Positions 26,262-36,980 are shown, numbered from the stretch's first letter. The stretch is DNA of 64,000 bases from JABFXX01 sp964419605 (GCA_964419605.1 CAYQQM010000009.1:1-64000), one strand, 5' to 3'. The notes: a model not told the origin generated them from the letters alone. A program made the numbers and translations.

Positions 26262-27305
26262 ATGGTGAGGCATGCGATCATCGCGATCCTTTTCGCGCTG
26301 AGTGGCTGTGGAAATGTGTTCGGCCTCGATGATACTTCGTGTGACCCGACACGGTCTGCATGCGGAATCGATGCGGGGCCGACCGATGGTCCCGCCCCAC
26401 CTGCCGAGTTCCCTAGCTGCGAAAACCTATCTCCCACATGCGGCCCTTCGGGAAGTTCATCGTGTTGCGAAACGGCGCTGGTTACAGGCGGCACGTTCTT
26501 TCGCGGCTACGACGTCAGCGGCGATAGCATGTTCAAAGACATGTCGAAGGCCGCAACTGTGAGCGACTTTCGGTTGGACAACTACGAAGTAACCGTTGGC
26601 CGATTTCGGAAGTTTGTGAACGCCGGGATGGGCACCAAGGCAAATCCGCCTCCCGCGGGTGCGGGCCAGCGTACGCTCAATCAGATCGCGAATCAGGGCG
26701 GCTGGGATCCCAGCTGGAATGGCAACTTGGCCGCCACAACGGACGCGCTCCGAGCGGCGCTCAAATGTGGCGAGTGGACCGACGCACCCGGCGCGAATGA
26801 AAGCCTGCCGATCGGCTGCCTCGATTGGTTTGCGGCCATGGCGTTTTGCGTGTGGGATGGAGGGTTCTTGCCGACTCAAGCGGAACAAAGCTATGCGGCG
26901 TCTGGGGGAGGCGAACACCGCGTGTACCCATGGTCGAGCCCGCCGAACTCGGAGACGATCGACTGCAACCACGTCAACTACTACAACGGATCAGAGCACT
27001 GCTTGCTGCCGGGCGGCCGGCCTCGGCGTCCAGGCAGTCTGTCGCCGACAGGCGACGGCCGATGGGGACAATCGGACCTCGCCGGAAATATGGGCGAGTG
27101 GGCGCTCGATTGGTATTCGCTCTCACCTCCGACCCCATGTAACAACTGCGCCAACCTTACCGGCACGGACAAGCGGGTCATGGGACCTGGATACTGGGGC
27201 GATGGGCCAAGTGGTCAGCGATCAGCCCGAAGTATCGGGGTTGACCTAACGCTGCGCACGTTTAGCGGCGGTGTGCGCTGCGCGAGGCTGCCAAAATCGA
27301 GCTGA
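26262..27305 (+). CDS. Lipoprotein with formylglycine-generating-enzyme-like (SUMF1) domain
   Basis: The 347-residue product has lipobox ALSGCGN and a Cys-rich linker. The SUMF1/FGE-sulfatase fold then begins near residue 75 (LVTGGTFFRGYD) and includes FRLDNYEVTVGRFRKF, CLDWFAAMAFCVWDGGFLPTQAEQSYAA, DLAGNMGEWALDW, and the terminal GGVRCAR. The active-site Cys pair of true formylglycine enzymes is not evident, so it may be an FGE-like scaffold, a common feature of large myxobacterial surface proteins. It is divergent from the FKBP gene. Confidence 0.88.
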   Translation: MVRHAIIAILFALSGCGNVFGLDDTSCDPTRSACGIDAGPTDGPAPPAEFPSCENLSPTCGPSGSSSCCETALVTGGTFFRGYDVSGDSMFKDMSKAATVSDFRLDNYEVTVGRFRKFVNAGMGTKANPPPAGAGQRTLNQIANQGGWDPSWNGNLAATTDALRAALKCGEWTDAPGANESLPIGCLDWFAAMAFCVWDGGFLPTQAEQSYAASGGGEHRVYPWSSPPNSETIDCNHVNYYNGSEHCLLPGGRPRRPGSLSPTGDGRWGQSDLAGNMGEWALDWYSLSPPTPCNNCANLTGTDKRVMGPGYWGDGPSGQRSARSIGVDLTLRTFSGGVRCARLPKSS

Positions 27306-27314
27306 TCGGAGCGC

Positions 27315-28568
27315 TTATCGAGACAGCAACCACAACATCGCAAGAGACACTGCCATCGTAGGAACGGTAAGCGCAACGCCGACTCGCATGAACGTCGACA
27401 CGCGCACGACCACGCCGTGCCGCCGAAGCAAGTCGTACCACAAGAGCGACGCGATCGACCCGACGGGCAATAGCCGGGGCCCCAAATCACCGCCGATGAG
27501 TGCGGCGAATGCATAGCTGTGGTGAGTCGGTTGCGCGGCTTCGAGCGCAAATGCGTTCAAGACCGACATCGGATGGTTGTTCAACAGCGCCGAACCGAGC
27601 GCCGAGGTCACCCCCACCGTTGCGAGCGAACAAGGCGTCGCGTCGTACAGATGCGCCAGCCAGTCCGCTACCCCAACCCGCTGCAATGCGACGGCGAGAA
27701 CGAACACACCGGTCAAGAACGGAAAAATCGACCAAGCGATTCCGCCAGCCAGCTCACGGATTGTACGACCCGCAACAACACTCGCAGCCGCGCAGATGAC
27801 AGCGCCGACCACGGCGCTCGGCCACAGCGGTGCGTCGAGGTACGACATCACCGGGTAGGCACAAAGCACCGCGATCACCGTGGCAAACACGATGCGCGCT
27901 GCGCTCGACAAGGGCGGAGGCGCGTCCGGCCACGCGCCGAGAGCAGGAGCCGGATCTGCCAGCTCGCTCCGAAATATCCACGCCAGCGCGACGTACGCGG
28001 TGACCCAGCCGGCGATTGCGATCGGAATCATCGTCGCGGAATACGCGTTGAACCGGATACCCGCATGATCGGCGAATATGAGGTTCATCGGGTTCGAAAT
28101 GACCAAGGGCGCGACGCCGGCAGAAGCGAATACCGCGACGACGAACGGGACCACGAATTTCGGGTGGCGGCGCGGATACACGGTGCGCAGAAGCACCAAC
28201 ACGGTCGGCGTCATCAAGAGGATGGCGGCGTCGTTGGACAACACCGCGGCGACGAGAGCCGATAGCGCAAACGTGACCCGAAACGCATGGCGAACCGGAC
28301 CACGAGTGCGCGGCTCGATGATCGCCGCCAAGCGTTCCAACAGGCCCATCCGCTCGGCCGCTGACGTCATCGCCATCACGGACGCGAGCGTCGCATACGC
28401 CCGCCACTGCGCCTCGATGGCCCTCAGCACGTCGTCCAGCCCAACAGCGCCGCCCAGCGCGGCAACACCGACGGCTACCGCTGCCCCAAGCGTCGGCCCT
28501 AGCCCGTGTGGACGCCAGGCAACGACAAGAACCAGCAGCGCGAGGCTGACAAACACTACCCACGACAT
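27315..28568 (-). CDS. ArsB/NhaD-type ion transporter
   Basis: The start ATG 28568 puts the first helix at the N-terminus; an earlier start would add a polar stretch. The 417-residue protein has about eleven transmembrane helices in the two-lobe ion-transporter (IT) superfamily pattern, with the characteristic re-entrant motif NDAAILLMTPTVLVL in lobe 1 and SNPMNLIF and ALLNNHPMSVLN in lobe 2. The ArsB/arsenical pump family is the closest by layout, but no arsenate or arsR genes are adjacent, so substrate is uncertain. Confidence 0.88.
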   Translation of the reverse strand: MSWVVFVSLALLVLVVAWRPHGLGPTLGAAVAVGVAALGGAVGLDDVLRAIEAQWRAYATLASVMAMTSAAERMGLLERLAAIIEPRTRGPVRHAFRVTFALSALVAAVLSNDAAILLMTPTVLVLLRTVYPRRHPKFVVPFVVAVFASAGVAPLVISNPMNLIFADHAGIRFNAYSATMIPIAIAGWVTAYVALAWIFRSELADPAPALGAWPDAPPPLSSAARIVFATVIAVLCAYPVMSYLDAPLWPSAVVGAVICAAASVVAGRTIRELAGGIAWSIFPFLTGVFVLAVALQRVGVADWLAHLYDATPCSLATVGVTSALGSALLNNHPMSVLNAFALEAAQPTHHSYAFAALIGGDLGPRLLPVGSIASLLWYDLLRRHGVVVRVSTFMRVGVALTVPTMAVSLAMLWLLSR

Positions 28569-28640
28569 CGAGCCAACATCACATCTCGCATGTCCCAGCG
28601 GCACCAGTTACGCCAGAACGGTCCGCGCGAGTCACTGGAA

Positions 28641-31600
28641 TCACTGCGGCGAAACGGGGTCTAGGGTCTGGGACAGCGAGACCGAGGCGCCAGTGAGCGC
28701 GTCGGCAGCCACCCCAACGTCGAGCTCCTTTCCACTGACCGAACCATGGCAGCCCCCGCACACCGCGTCGAATACATGGACTGTTTCGCCCGCGGGGTTG
28801 ACAATCGACTGGCGCACGCCCATCCCGATCGATTCGCCGGGACCGAGCTGATGTTCCTCTTGCATCGTGACGATCGCTCGACCATCGTCGCCTTGGAGCT
28901 CAAAGACCATCCCGGTACGCGACGGCAGTGCGACCTTCACCGAGCCGTCCTCCTTCAGCGGCGCCTTACCGAGCAGCGCTCGGCTCTGATAGATGCCGTT
29001 CGTGGTTCGGGCGCATGCCCCAGCTGGACAGGCGCCTTCGCGATATACGGCGAGGAACTTTGCGTTGCGGAACGCTTCGACAGGCCGGCCGCGTCGCAGG
29101 TTGCCAGTCAATAGCGTAAATACCATCGGCGCGTCGGGCATGTAGACCACCGCCTTCGAAGGATCGCCCTCGACCCCGCCGCCGAACACGAGCTGGCGCC
29201 GGTTGAGGTACGGAGGACGCGGCGCGTACTTGTACGCGATCACCGCATCGACCGTTGTCTCCCCATTGCCGTTGATTCCGAGGGACGCCGGTGCGGTACT
29301 GTTGCGCGGGTCGACAACCACAACGTCCCAGTTGAGGGTAGCGACGTTCGTCGCGTACGACACCATGATCTTCCCGTCGGGCATCGAGAACGGAGCGCGA
29401 AATCCCGAGGTGGCACCCGCGCGACCGGTTGCGCCGGCCGGGCCGAGAATGTGCAACGCCTGCAAGTAACCCGGATCGGTGCGATTTGCCTCGAACGGGC
29501 CGACACTGCGATTGAAGATGGCGAGCGCCCCCGCGCCGCCCTTGAGAGCTGGAGCACCGTTGGTTGAGTCCGATAGGATCACCAAAAAATCGCCGTTGCT
29601 GGCTTCTCGAATGTCCGTGGCAGATGAGTAGCCGACAGAGGGCAGCGTGGTCGCGAGGTCCGTCGTCGATGGGTAGAGAGAATCTTTGCGCTGAGCGAGC
29701 AGCGGATGATAGTCGGTGAGGTCCCAGTTAATGCGGCGACCCGACACTTGGTAGAAGCCGTCGCTCGCTTTTTCAGTCGACATCGTAATGCGACCCTCGC
29801 GCATCATCTGCGGATTGATCTCGGAGTTCGAGAGTACGGTCACCTGCTCCGGTGAACCTCCCGGCAGGCGAATTCTCCACAGATCCGACTGGGTGCGCGG
29901 TTGCACGCGCGTTTCGATCGGGCCAGCCGTGCCGCGCGTCGACGCAAACACCAAATAGGTCCCATCGGGCGACCACGTGGGATCGAAGTCGTGGATGTTC
30001 CCGGTCGCGCCGGTGGAAACCTGTGCGCACGTGCCAGGGTTGGCAATGCTAACGGTGTAGAGCCGCCACCCAGCCCCGGCAGAGGGCCGGCCGGCAAACG
30101 CAACGGTGTCGCCATTCTGACTCACACTCGGACGGCCGATGTCGGGATTTCCACCCAATCCACAAGCGCCCAGCAGCGAAGTCTGCGTGGCATTATCGAC
30201 GGTCAAATTGCCGCCTCGCGCGGTCCCGAACGTTCCGGTCACGGCCCGTAGGTCGGCGCCGCCCTGAAACGTATCGAATTCAAGTCGGCCTGCGATGCCG
30301 TTGGCCGGCCGCTGCACGTAAACGATGGGCACCGTGGAGCCAGCATTCATCGTGGAAACCTGGGGTCCGGCCGCCGTGCGCTCGAGATCGATCCATCGCT
30401 GAATGATGCAAAACGGAGTTGTACTCGTCGGCGTGCACGCTGCTGGGTCGGACGGCACTCCGGGTGTTTCAAGCACCGGACCGCCGCGATGCGCGATTCC
30501 GCCCACAGACGCGACCCGCGGATCCGCGGCCAATATCGCCTTGGCAACCGCGCGTCCACGCCGCGCGTCGGCGAATTCCATGGCCATAAACTCGTTGCGC
30601 AAGAGGTCGTAGTTCTTTTCGAGTGCTACCGCCGAGAAAAATCCCTGAGTTCCCGAGCGCAACTTGAAATCGTTACCCGCTGCGGGGCTATGACACGCTT
30701 CGAATGAACATCCGCGCGCAATCAAGATCGGTTGCACGTTGTCCTTAAAGAATTGCTTCCCAGCATTCCCGGCACCGAAGTCGAGAGCACCCACGCTCGA
30801 GGCCCAATCGCGAATTCGCTGGTAGTTGCTGTCGTTGGTGTCGGAGAATTGATCTCCTCCTGTGTGCCCGCGGCCGCCGCTTCGTGCTGCCAACGGCACG
30901 CGCAGAAGCTGCGAGTCATCGACGGGATTGGTCACGAAGGCCCAGGTTTGGGCAAAGTTAAACGCGAGCTGCTGGTCGGTATCACCACACGTAACGTAGA
31001 AGTCCGACTGAGGCGCACCATGGCAATTTGACGACGTGCAGCCGCGATCTTTGAGAATTGGCTGAACATCGGCTTTGAACTTCTGCAATCCGGGACCGTA
31101 CTTGGGATTAGTCATCAGCGGCGTTGGATCGAAACCCGACGGCACCGAGCTCGAACAATTCCCGTTCCCTGTCTGCGCTGGCGATGGTGGCTTCAAGCCG
31201 TTTTCCGTGGCTCCATTCTCGAGCCACGTCTGCAAAGCAAAGTAGGCGTCCGAATTGATCTCAAGAATCGCGCCGCCGACGTGCAGCACCTCCAGATCGC
31301 GGAACGCCGGCGTGTTCCCCGTCGGGTCCGAGGGGTTGATGCCGTATTGAAACTGCAGCCGAGGCTTGGCCGGATCGGGCACCTCGGGAGCCACGGCCTT
31401 GATCAAAAACAATGGCTGGGGATACGGCCCGAACCGGTGCAACAAATCGCGGCGCTTCTGGACATTGGCAAAAGACGTCACATCCAAGTTGCCAGCGGCA
31501 AATGCATACGGGTCATCGGAATTCGTACTGTGACAGCCCGAGGTATTGCCAGAACACTTCTGGATCAAGATCGGCTCGATATTGCGCTCGTAGTAGCTCC

Positions 31601-31700
31601 GACCTGCTGCTGAGTTGCAGTCGTTGCATCCGATCGCCCCACTCGCGCCGACCACAACCGCCACTGCGGCCAGAACGCCGCGGCAATAGTCCGTCATCAA
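28641..31700 (-). CDS. Cytochrome-c-like lipoprotein with beta-propeller repeats
   Basis: The 1019-residue product has lipobox GAIGCND. Haem-binding-like motifs occur as one CXXCH near the C-terminus (CGGCH) and as longer variants in the N-terminal half: CSGNTSGCH, CTSSNCH and CSFEACH. Between them lie a TolB/PD40-type propeller region with SPDGTYLVFASTRGT and a further beta region. The layout resembles HzsA-related proteins of unknown electron-transfer role. Outer-surface location is inferred from the lipobox. No cytochrome assembly genes lie nearby. Confidence 0.82.
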   Translation of the reverse strand: MMTDYCRGVLAAVAVVVGASGAIGCNDCNSAAGRSYYERNIEPILIQKCSGNTSGCHSTNSDDPYAFAAGNLDVTSFANVQKRRDLLHRFGPYPQPLFLIKAVAPEVPDPAKPRLQFQYGINPSDPTGNTPAFRDLEVLHVGGAILEINSDAYFALQTWLENGATENGLKPPSPAQTGNGNCSSSVPSGFDPTPLMTNPKYGPGLQKFKADVQPILKDRGCTSSNCHGAPQSDFYVTCGDTDQQLAFNFAQTWAFVTNPVDDSQLLRVPLAARSGGRGHTGGDQFSDTNDSNYQRIRDWASSVGALDFGAGNAGKQFFKDNVQPILIARGCSFEACHSPAAGNDFKLRSGTQGFFSAVALEKNYDLLRNEFMAMEFADARRGRAVAKAILAADPRVASVGGIAHRGGPVLETPGVPSDPAACTPTSTTPFCIIQRWIDLERTAAGPQVSTMNAGSTVPIVYVQRPANGIAGRLEFDTFQGGADLRAVTGTFGTARGGNLTVDNATQTSLLGACGLGGNPDIGRPSVSQNGDTVAFAGRPSAGAGWRLYTVSIANPGTCAQVSTGATGNIHDFDPTWSPDGTYLVFASTRGTAGPIETRVQPRTQSDLWRIRLPGGSPEQVTVLSNSEINPQMMREGRITMSTEKASDGFYQVSGRRINWDLTDYHPLLAQRKDSLYPSTTDLATTLPSVGYSSATDIREASNGDFLVILSDSTNGAPALKGGAGALAIFNRSVGPFEANRTDPGYLQALHILGPAGATGRAGATSGFRAPFSMPDGKIMVSYATNVATLNWDVVVVDPRNSTAPASLGINGNGETTVDAVIAYKYAPRPPYLNRRQLVFGGGVEGDPSKAVVYMPDAPMVFTLLTGNLRRGRPVEAFRNAKFLAVYREGACPAGACARTTNGIYQSRALLGKAPLKEDGSVKVALPSRTGMVFELQGDDGRAIVTMQEEHQLGPGESIGMGVRQSIVNPAGETVHVFDAVCGGCHGSVSGKELDVGVAADALTGASVSLSQTLDPVSPQ

Positions 31701-31746
31701 GACATTCTAGACCGATTCCGGACCGAACAATGCCCCTAAACCGGCG

Positions 31747-32337
31747 CTACTCTTTGGCAGCAGCTTCGTCGAGGGCAATCACCCCGCACGCGATCCGATC
31801 ACCGGCGTTGCCCGTCGGTTGGGTCTTGAGGTCATCCGCCTTGTCGTGAATGATGAAACCTTTCCCTACAATGGAGGTGTCGCCGTCTTTGAGGGTTACG
31901 CCTTTCACAACGAGCGTTAGAGTCGCTTTGCCGTCGGGGCCCGCGTTGATGTTTCCAAGGTCGCCGGCATGGTGCTGCTCCGCCTCGGGGCTGCCGTGGT
32001 CATGCCCGCCGGGATTGAAGTGACCGCCCGCGCTCTTGGCATCGGGCGCGCTGCAGTCGCCCTTTTCGTGAATGTGGAAACCGTGTTTGCCTTTCTTGAG
32101 TCCTTCGAGGTTCGCGGTGACTTCAACGCCATCGTCCATCTCTTTAAATTGGACTGTTCCCTTAACCGACTTCCACTTGGAGGTTCCTGCCATGGTAGCC
32201 GTCGCGTGTTTTGGAGGCGGCGGCGGCGCTTCCTTCGCGACTGGCTCAACGGGCGCAGGCGCTACGGGAGCGGGCTGGGGCTTGCTTCCACCGCAAGCGG
32301 ATCCGATCAAAAGGCTCGAAAGAAGAAGGTGTTTCAT
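31747..32337 (-). CDS. sodC: Cu/Zn superoxide dismutase lipoprotein
   Basis: The ATG at 32337 gives lipobox IGSAC and a Pro/Ala/Glu linker, then the SOD domain: HGFHIHEKGDC with the Cu His pair, GGHFNPGGHDHGSPEAEQHHAGDLGNI with bridging and Zn ligands, and GNAGDRIACGVI with the disulphide Cys and active-site Arg. All metal ligands appear present. It detoxifies superoxide at the envelope. The long in-frame extension upstream lacks SOD features and lies over the start of the divergent mfd gene, so I leave it out. Confidence 0.93.
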   Translation of the reverse strand: MKHLLLSSLLIGSACGGSKPQPAPVAPAPVEPVAKEAPPPPPKHATATMAGTSKWKSVKGTVQFKEMDDGVEVTANLEGLKKGKHGFHIHEKGDCSAPDAKSAGGHFNPGGHDHGSPEAEQHHAGDLGNINAGPDGKATLTLVVKGVTLKDGDTSIVGKGFIIHDKADDLKTQPTGNAGDRIACGVIALDEAAAKE

Positions 32338-32400
32338 GGGCGGAGTATGCGCGAATTGCTGGCCACAGGGGAGTTTTTGGCGTGGTAGCACTACCGACGC

Positions 32401-35400
32401 ATGTGGCCTGCACTCGAACGCTCGATCGACTCCGGAGCGGTGATCGCCTACGGCGGAACACCTGGCTGGGCAGCGTGGGTCGCGGCGCAGCGCGCTCAGA
32501 AAGAGCGGATCGTCGTCGCGGTTTGCAAGGACGACGCCACCGCGCGCGAGCTCGAAAGCGATGTCGCGTACTTTTGGGGTGCGTCCGAGCCAAATGCGGA
32601 TGCCGCGAATGCCGCGAATGCCGCGATCGCCTACTTGCCTGGCATCGACGCGTCGCCATATGGCGAACTGGCTCCGGACCGGCGGGGCATCGTCGAGCGC
32701 CTGGCAACTCTGTATCGACTCACACAGCCGGCTCTGATGCCCAAGCTCCTGATCGCCTCGGCGGAGGCGCTGATCCGCAAAACGATGCGCCCGCCAGAGC
32801 TCGCCGCTCGGGGCAGTGTGGTAGCCCGCGGCGACACGGTCGAACGCGACGCGCTCGGCGCCATGTTGACCGCCGCGGGCTGGACCCGTACGCCCGTCGT
32901 CGACGAACCCGGGACGTTCGCGCTCCGCGGCGGGGTCGTCGATGTGTACGCTCCGCTGTCGCCGCATCCGGTCCGCATCGAACTGTTTGGCGATACGGTC
33001 GAATCACTGCGCGCCTTCGACGCTGAGTCGCAACGCACGCTGCGCGAGATCGACCGCGTGGTCCTGCACCCGGTGCGCGAGACGATCGCGACGGGCGCCA
33101 GCGATGTGCGCGCTCGCTTGCGCGCGTACGCCGACGAAGTCGCGTTCCCATCCAAGGCAACGCGACGACTCATCGAACAACTCGAAGCAGGGGGTGTATT
33201 CGTAGGCATCGAAGGTTTGCTGCCCGCGTTCCACGACACCCTGGTGCCCGCTTCGGCTTACGTTCCCGAGGACGCGCGATGGCTCGTGGTCGACCCGGAT
33301 GCGTGCAAGCGCACCGTCGCCGACATTTTGCGCGACGCCGAAGCCCAGTTCGGCGAGCGAACTGCAAAGAAGCAGCTCGCATTCCCACCCGACGCGCACT
33401 TCAGCCGCACGCTCGACGCTCTATCGTCACCGCGGCGCATCGAGCTGTCCGCCCTCGAGCTAACCGGCAACGAGCCGTCGCCCCAGGACGGTGCACACAG
33501 CGTTACAAAACTGCGCATCGACATCGATAACTTGCACGTTCTGCGGCAACAACTCGAGCACGCCCGGGCACTCGGAGACACCGATCATGTCGAACCTCTG
33601 CTCGCCGCAATTCGCGCCTGGCGTTCGAATGGAATTGCCGTAACGATCGCGCTGGATTCGCACAGCCGCGTCGAGCGCTTGACCGGCGTTTTGGCCGCCC
33701 GTGGTGTCACCGACATTGCCATTACCAACAGTTCGCCCACCCACGCATTTGCGTCACCTCGCGATGGCGTCGCGTTCGTAACCGGCGATCTCATTTTTGG
33801 CCAGCGCACGCATCGCGCAGGCGCGCACAAGAAACGGGCCCGCGACGCCCTGCTCGGCGGCGTCTCCGACTGGAGCCAGCTCGCCCCGGGCGACTTCTTG
33901 GTCCATCAACGCCACGGCGTCGGCCGCTATCTCGGCCTCAAGCGCATCGCCGTAAGCGCCCCCGCGGGCTCGGCTCCCGCTTCCGGCTCGGCTCCCGCTT
34001 CCGCTCCGGCTTCGGCCTCCGCTTCCGGCTCGGCTCCTGCTTCCGGTCCGGCTTCGGCCCCGGCTTCGGCGCCGGCTTCGGCCTCCGCTTCCGGCTCGGC
34101 TCCTGCTTCCGGTCCGGCTTCGGCCCCGGCTTCGGCTTCNNNNNNNNNNNNNNNNNNNNNNNNNNNNNNNNNNNNNNNNNNNNNNNNNNNNNNNNNNNNN
34201 NNNNNNNNNNNNNNNNNNNNNNNNNNNNNNNNNNNNNNNCCGCTTCCGGCTCGGCTCCTGCTTCCGGTCCGGCTTCGGCCCCGGCTTCGGCTTCCGGCTC
34301 CGCTTCCGCTTCGGCCCCTACTTCGACTGCCACAACAACAACCGGCTCTCCCCTCCCGCGCGACGCGACGCGCGGGGGGGTGAATGGACCGGCTTCGCCG
34401 GTCCAGAGGGGGCGGGAAAGCCCCCTCTGGATCGACACGCTGCAGCTCGAATACGACGGCGGCAGTTTGTATTTGCCCGTCTATCGGCTGGGCGAGGTCC
34501 AGCGCTACGTCGGCGCCGACGGCCACCCACCTCGGCTCGACAAGCTCGGCGGCGCTACATGGGAAGCAACGCAGAGCAAAGTGTCGCGCAACGTTCGTGC
34601 GCTGGCCGAGGAGCTGCTTCAGATCTACGCCCAGCGCGCCAGCTTGCCAGGCCATAGGTTTCCGCCGGCCGACGATCAGTTTCACGAACTAGAAGCGACA
34701 TTTCCGTTTGACGAAACGCCGGACCAAGAAGATGCGATCGCTGCAGTGCTCGCCGACATGGAGGCCGACCGCGCCATGGATCGACTCATTTGCGGCGATG
34801 TCGGGTACGGAAAAACCGAAGTTGCGGTGCGCGCGGTGTTTCGCTGCGTGCAAGGCGGCAAGCAAGCATGTGTATTAGCTCCCACGACGATCTTAGTCGA
34901 ACAACATTTCCGCACGTTGTCGCAGCGATTGGCGGGATTTCCCCTGACGGTGGCGCGACTATCGCGGTTTCAATCCAAGGCCGATCAGATCGACACCGTG
35001 CGCAAGCTGGCGATGGGCGGCGTCGACGTGGTCGTCGGCACCCATCGCCTGCTTTCGCCCGACGTCCGGTTTAAGGACCTCGGCTTGTTGGTCATCGACG
35101 AAGAACAGCGATTCGGCGTCGCGCACAAGGAGCGCATCAAAAAGGCGAAAACGCAGGTCGACGTGTTAACCCTCACCGCGACGCCGATTCCGCGCACGCT
35201 TCATCTCGCAATGGCGGGGGTGCGCGACCTTTCGATCATCGCCACACCGCCGGCCGACCGCCGCGCGGTGCGCACCTTCGTCTCGCGCGTCGATGACACC
35301 ACGGTTCGCGAAGCGATCGAACGCGAACTCGAGCGCGGTGGACAAGTGTTTTTCATTTCGCCGACGATTGGCCAAGCCGTGGCAGATCCTTCGCTCCACG

Positions 35401-36377
35401 CGCCCAGCGGAACAAAGCGAAGATCGCCTCGCGACGACGACAGATCGCTGCAAGACTGGGCCGAGTACTTGCATGAACTCGTGCCAACTGGGCGGATCGG
35501 CATCGGCCACGGATCGCTATCCGCCGAAGCGCTCGAGAACGTGATGATGCAGTTCGTGCGCGGCGAACTCGACATCCTGGTCGCGACCACCATCGTCGAA
35601 AGCGGACTCGACATTCCGCGCGCCAACACCATGTTTGTTGCCCGCGCCGACGCATTTGGACTCGCCCAGCTCTATCAGCTGCGCGGCCGCATCGGCCGCA
35701 GCAAAGACCGCGCCTATTGCTACCTACTCGTGCCCGAGCCCGAGCACCTCACGGAGGGGGCCCGGCGTCGACTCGAAACGCTGCAGCGATTTACCGAACT
35801 CGGGGCTGGGTTTCAGATCGCGTCTCAAGACCTCGAGATCCGCGGCGGAGGCGAGCTGCTGGGCGCGAAACAATCGGGGTCGATCGCCGCCGTGGGCTTT
35901 GATCGCTACATCAAGATGCTCGAAACTTCGGTCGCCGAACTGCGCGGCGAGCCGATCCATAGCGACGTGGATCCAGAGCTCACGGTGGATGTTCCCGGAT
36001 TCATTCCCGACGACTACATTCCCGATCCGGGGCAGCGACTTGAATTGTACAAACGGCTGTCCGCGATCGCCGATGACGACGAACTCGCGCAGGTGATGGC
36101 GGAGATCGCCGACCGCTACGGCCCCGTGCCCGATGATACGATCATCCTCGGCGAGCTCATGGCGCAAAAGGCCCTGGCCCGCCGCCTCGGCGCCCTCACC
36201 CTCGAAGTTTCAGCCAGCCGGGTCGCCATCGCGCTCGCCGACAATTCCGTCGTCGGCCCAGCCGCCCTGAAAGCCGGCTGGCGCCAATTGCCCGACGGCC
36301 GCTACGCTAGCGCCCCACCCGCTCGGCAAGCGCTGTTGGGATTACTCGAACGCGCTGGTGTCGCACCGCGGGTCTAG
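32401..36377 (+). CDS. mfd: Transcription-repair coupling factor Mfd, with large in-frame insertion and assembly gap
   Basis: Residues up to about 510 form the UvrB-homology module (FALRGGVVDVYAPLSPHPVRIELFGD). The RNA-polymerase-interaction (CarD-like) domain starts at GDFLVHQRHGVGRYLGL and resumes at DTLQLEYDGGSLYLPVYRL after an Ala/Ser/Pro/Gly insertion. The translocase follows with Walker A CGDVGYGKTE, DEEQRFGV, and GRIGRSKDRAYCYLL, then the C-terminal D7 region. Mfd removes RNA polymerase stalled at lesions and recruits UvrA. The 100-N gap breaks the reading frame as drawn (frame 1 before, frame 3 after). The true missing length must be 2 modulo 3 for the gene to be intact. That is the likely state, as both halves are well conserved. 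Confidence 0.93.
33955..34430 (+). repeat. In-frame Ala/Ser/Pro minisatellite and tandem hairpins inside mfd
   Basis: The tract is built from short GCTTCCGGCTCGG-like units; a 66-bp period (22 codons) is visible from 34015 to 34081 and on to the gap. The gap of 100 N (34140-34239) falls in it. After the gap the repeat decays and ends with two perfect hairpins: 34385-34405 (stem 9, loop TTC) and 34403-34430 (stem 11, loop GGGAAA). The translated insert sits in the beta-turn of the RNA-polymerase-interaction domain. Confidence 0.85.
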
Positions 36378-36425
36378 CGCACCGCAAGGTTGCGCTTGAG
36401 CCCAGTTGCAAATAGGAACAGAAAC

Positions 36426-36980
36426 CTAACGATCGGTTCGACACGTATTCGGATCGTATGTAAGCCCCGGTTCGTAGTGACGGACCAACTTCGTGCCACC
36501 GTGTGTGAGAAGGTCGAGCACGAGCTTCCAACGACCGCCATCGTGTGGACGCGCGACCACGTCAACGGTGTCGAACATACCCGCCAAGATTCCCTCAGGC
36601 AGCGGATACGTCTTATCCCCCTCTTTGAGAACTATCCTCTTAGAGGCAGAGGTTGGCGAAAGACTGGTGTTGGAACACGCCTTACCAAGCCCTTTCAGCA
36701 GATTCCTGCCGTCATCGAATATTCGCCCGGCGAGCTTATCCGAAAGAAAGAATTGGTCGAGAGCGGCCACCACCGGATCCTTTTCGCTATCGCTGCTAAC
36801 GCGATGGAGCAATCCCTTATTTTCCGCCAAGTCCCACGTCCCCACTGCTTGATGGCTCACCAGGGGTCCCAGAGCGGACGGTCCCTCGGAACGCGCTTGG
36901 TGAATGTGCTGATCCGGAAGGCCAATTTCTCCGCCCTCCCACGTCGGCGGCTGTATGACTGGCACTCGTCCGTAGCCCAT
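36426..36980 (-). CDS. Hypothetical protein
   Basis: The 184-residue product is preceded by a strong Shine-Dalgarno GGAGGAG at six-base spacing, so the frame is probably real. It has no signal peptide or recognisable motif; the central part (WDLAENKGLLHRVSSDSEKDPVVAAL) is helical by composition, and the C-terminal part has RWKLVLDLLTHGG. It is divergent from 37172, and the two orphan genes share a palindrome-rich spacer. I cannot assign a function. Confidence 0.65.
   Translation of the reverse strand: MGYGRVPVIQPPTWEGGEIGLPDQHIHQARSEGPSALGPLVSHQAVGTWDLAENKGLLHRVSSDSEKDPVVAALDQFFLSDKLAGRIFDDGRNLLKGLGKACSNTSLSPTSASKRIVLKEGDKTYPLPEGILAGMFDTVDVVARPHDGGRWKLVLDLLTHGGTKLVRHYEPGLTYDPNTCRTDR

Noticed and set aside
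32338..32967. Long N-terminal extension of sodC
   Set aside because: It lies over the divergent mfd start, has no SOD features, and the ATG at 32337 gives a clean lipobox.
33927..34685. Minus-strand Glu/Ala/Gly frame over the mfd insert
   Set aside because: It is the reverse reading of the low-complexity repeat and includes the gap; the plus strand is conserved mfd on both sides.
32401..36377. Reading mfd as two broken genes
   Set aside because: Both halves are well conserved and the break coincides with a gap of unknown length, so an artefact is likelier than a frameshift.
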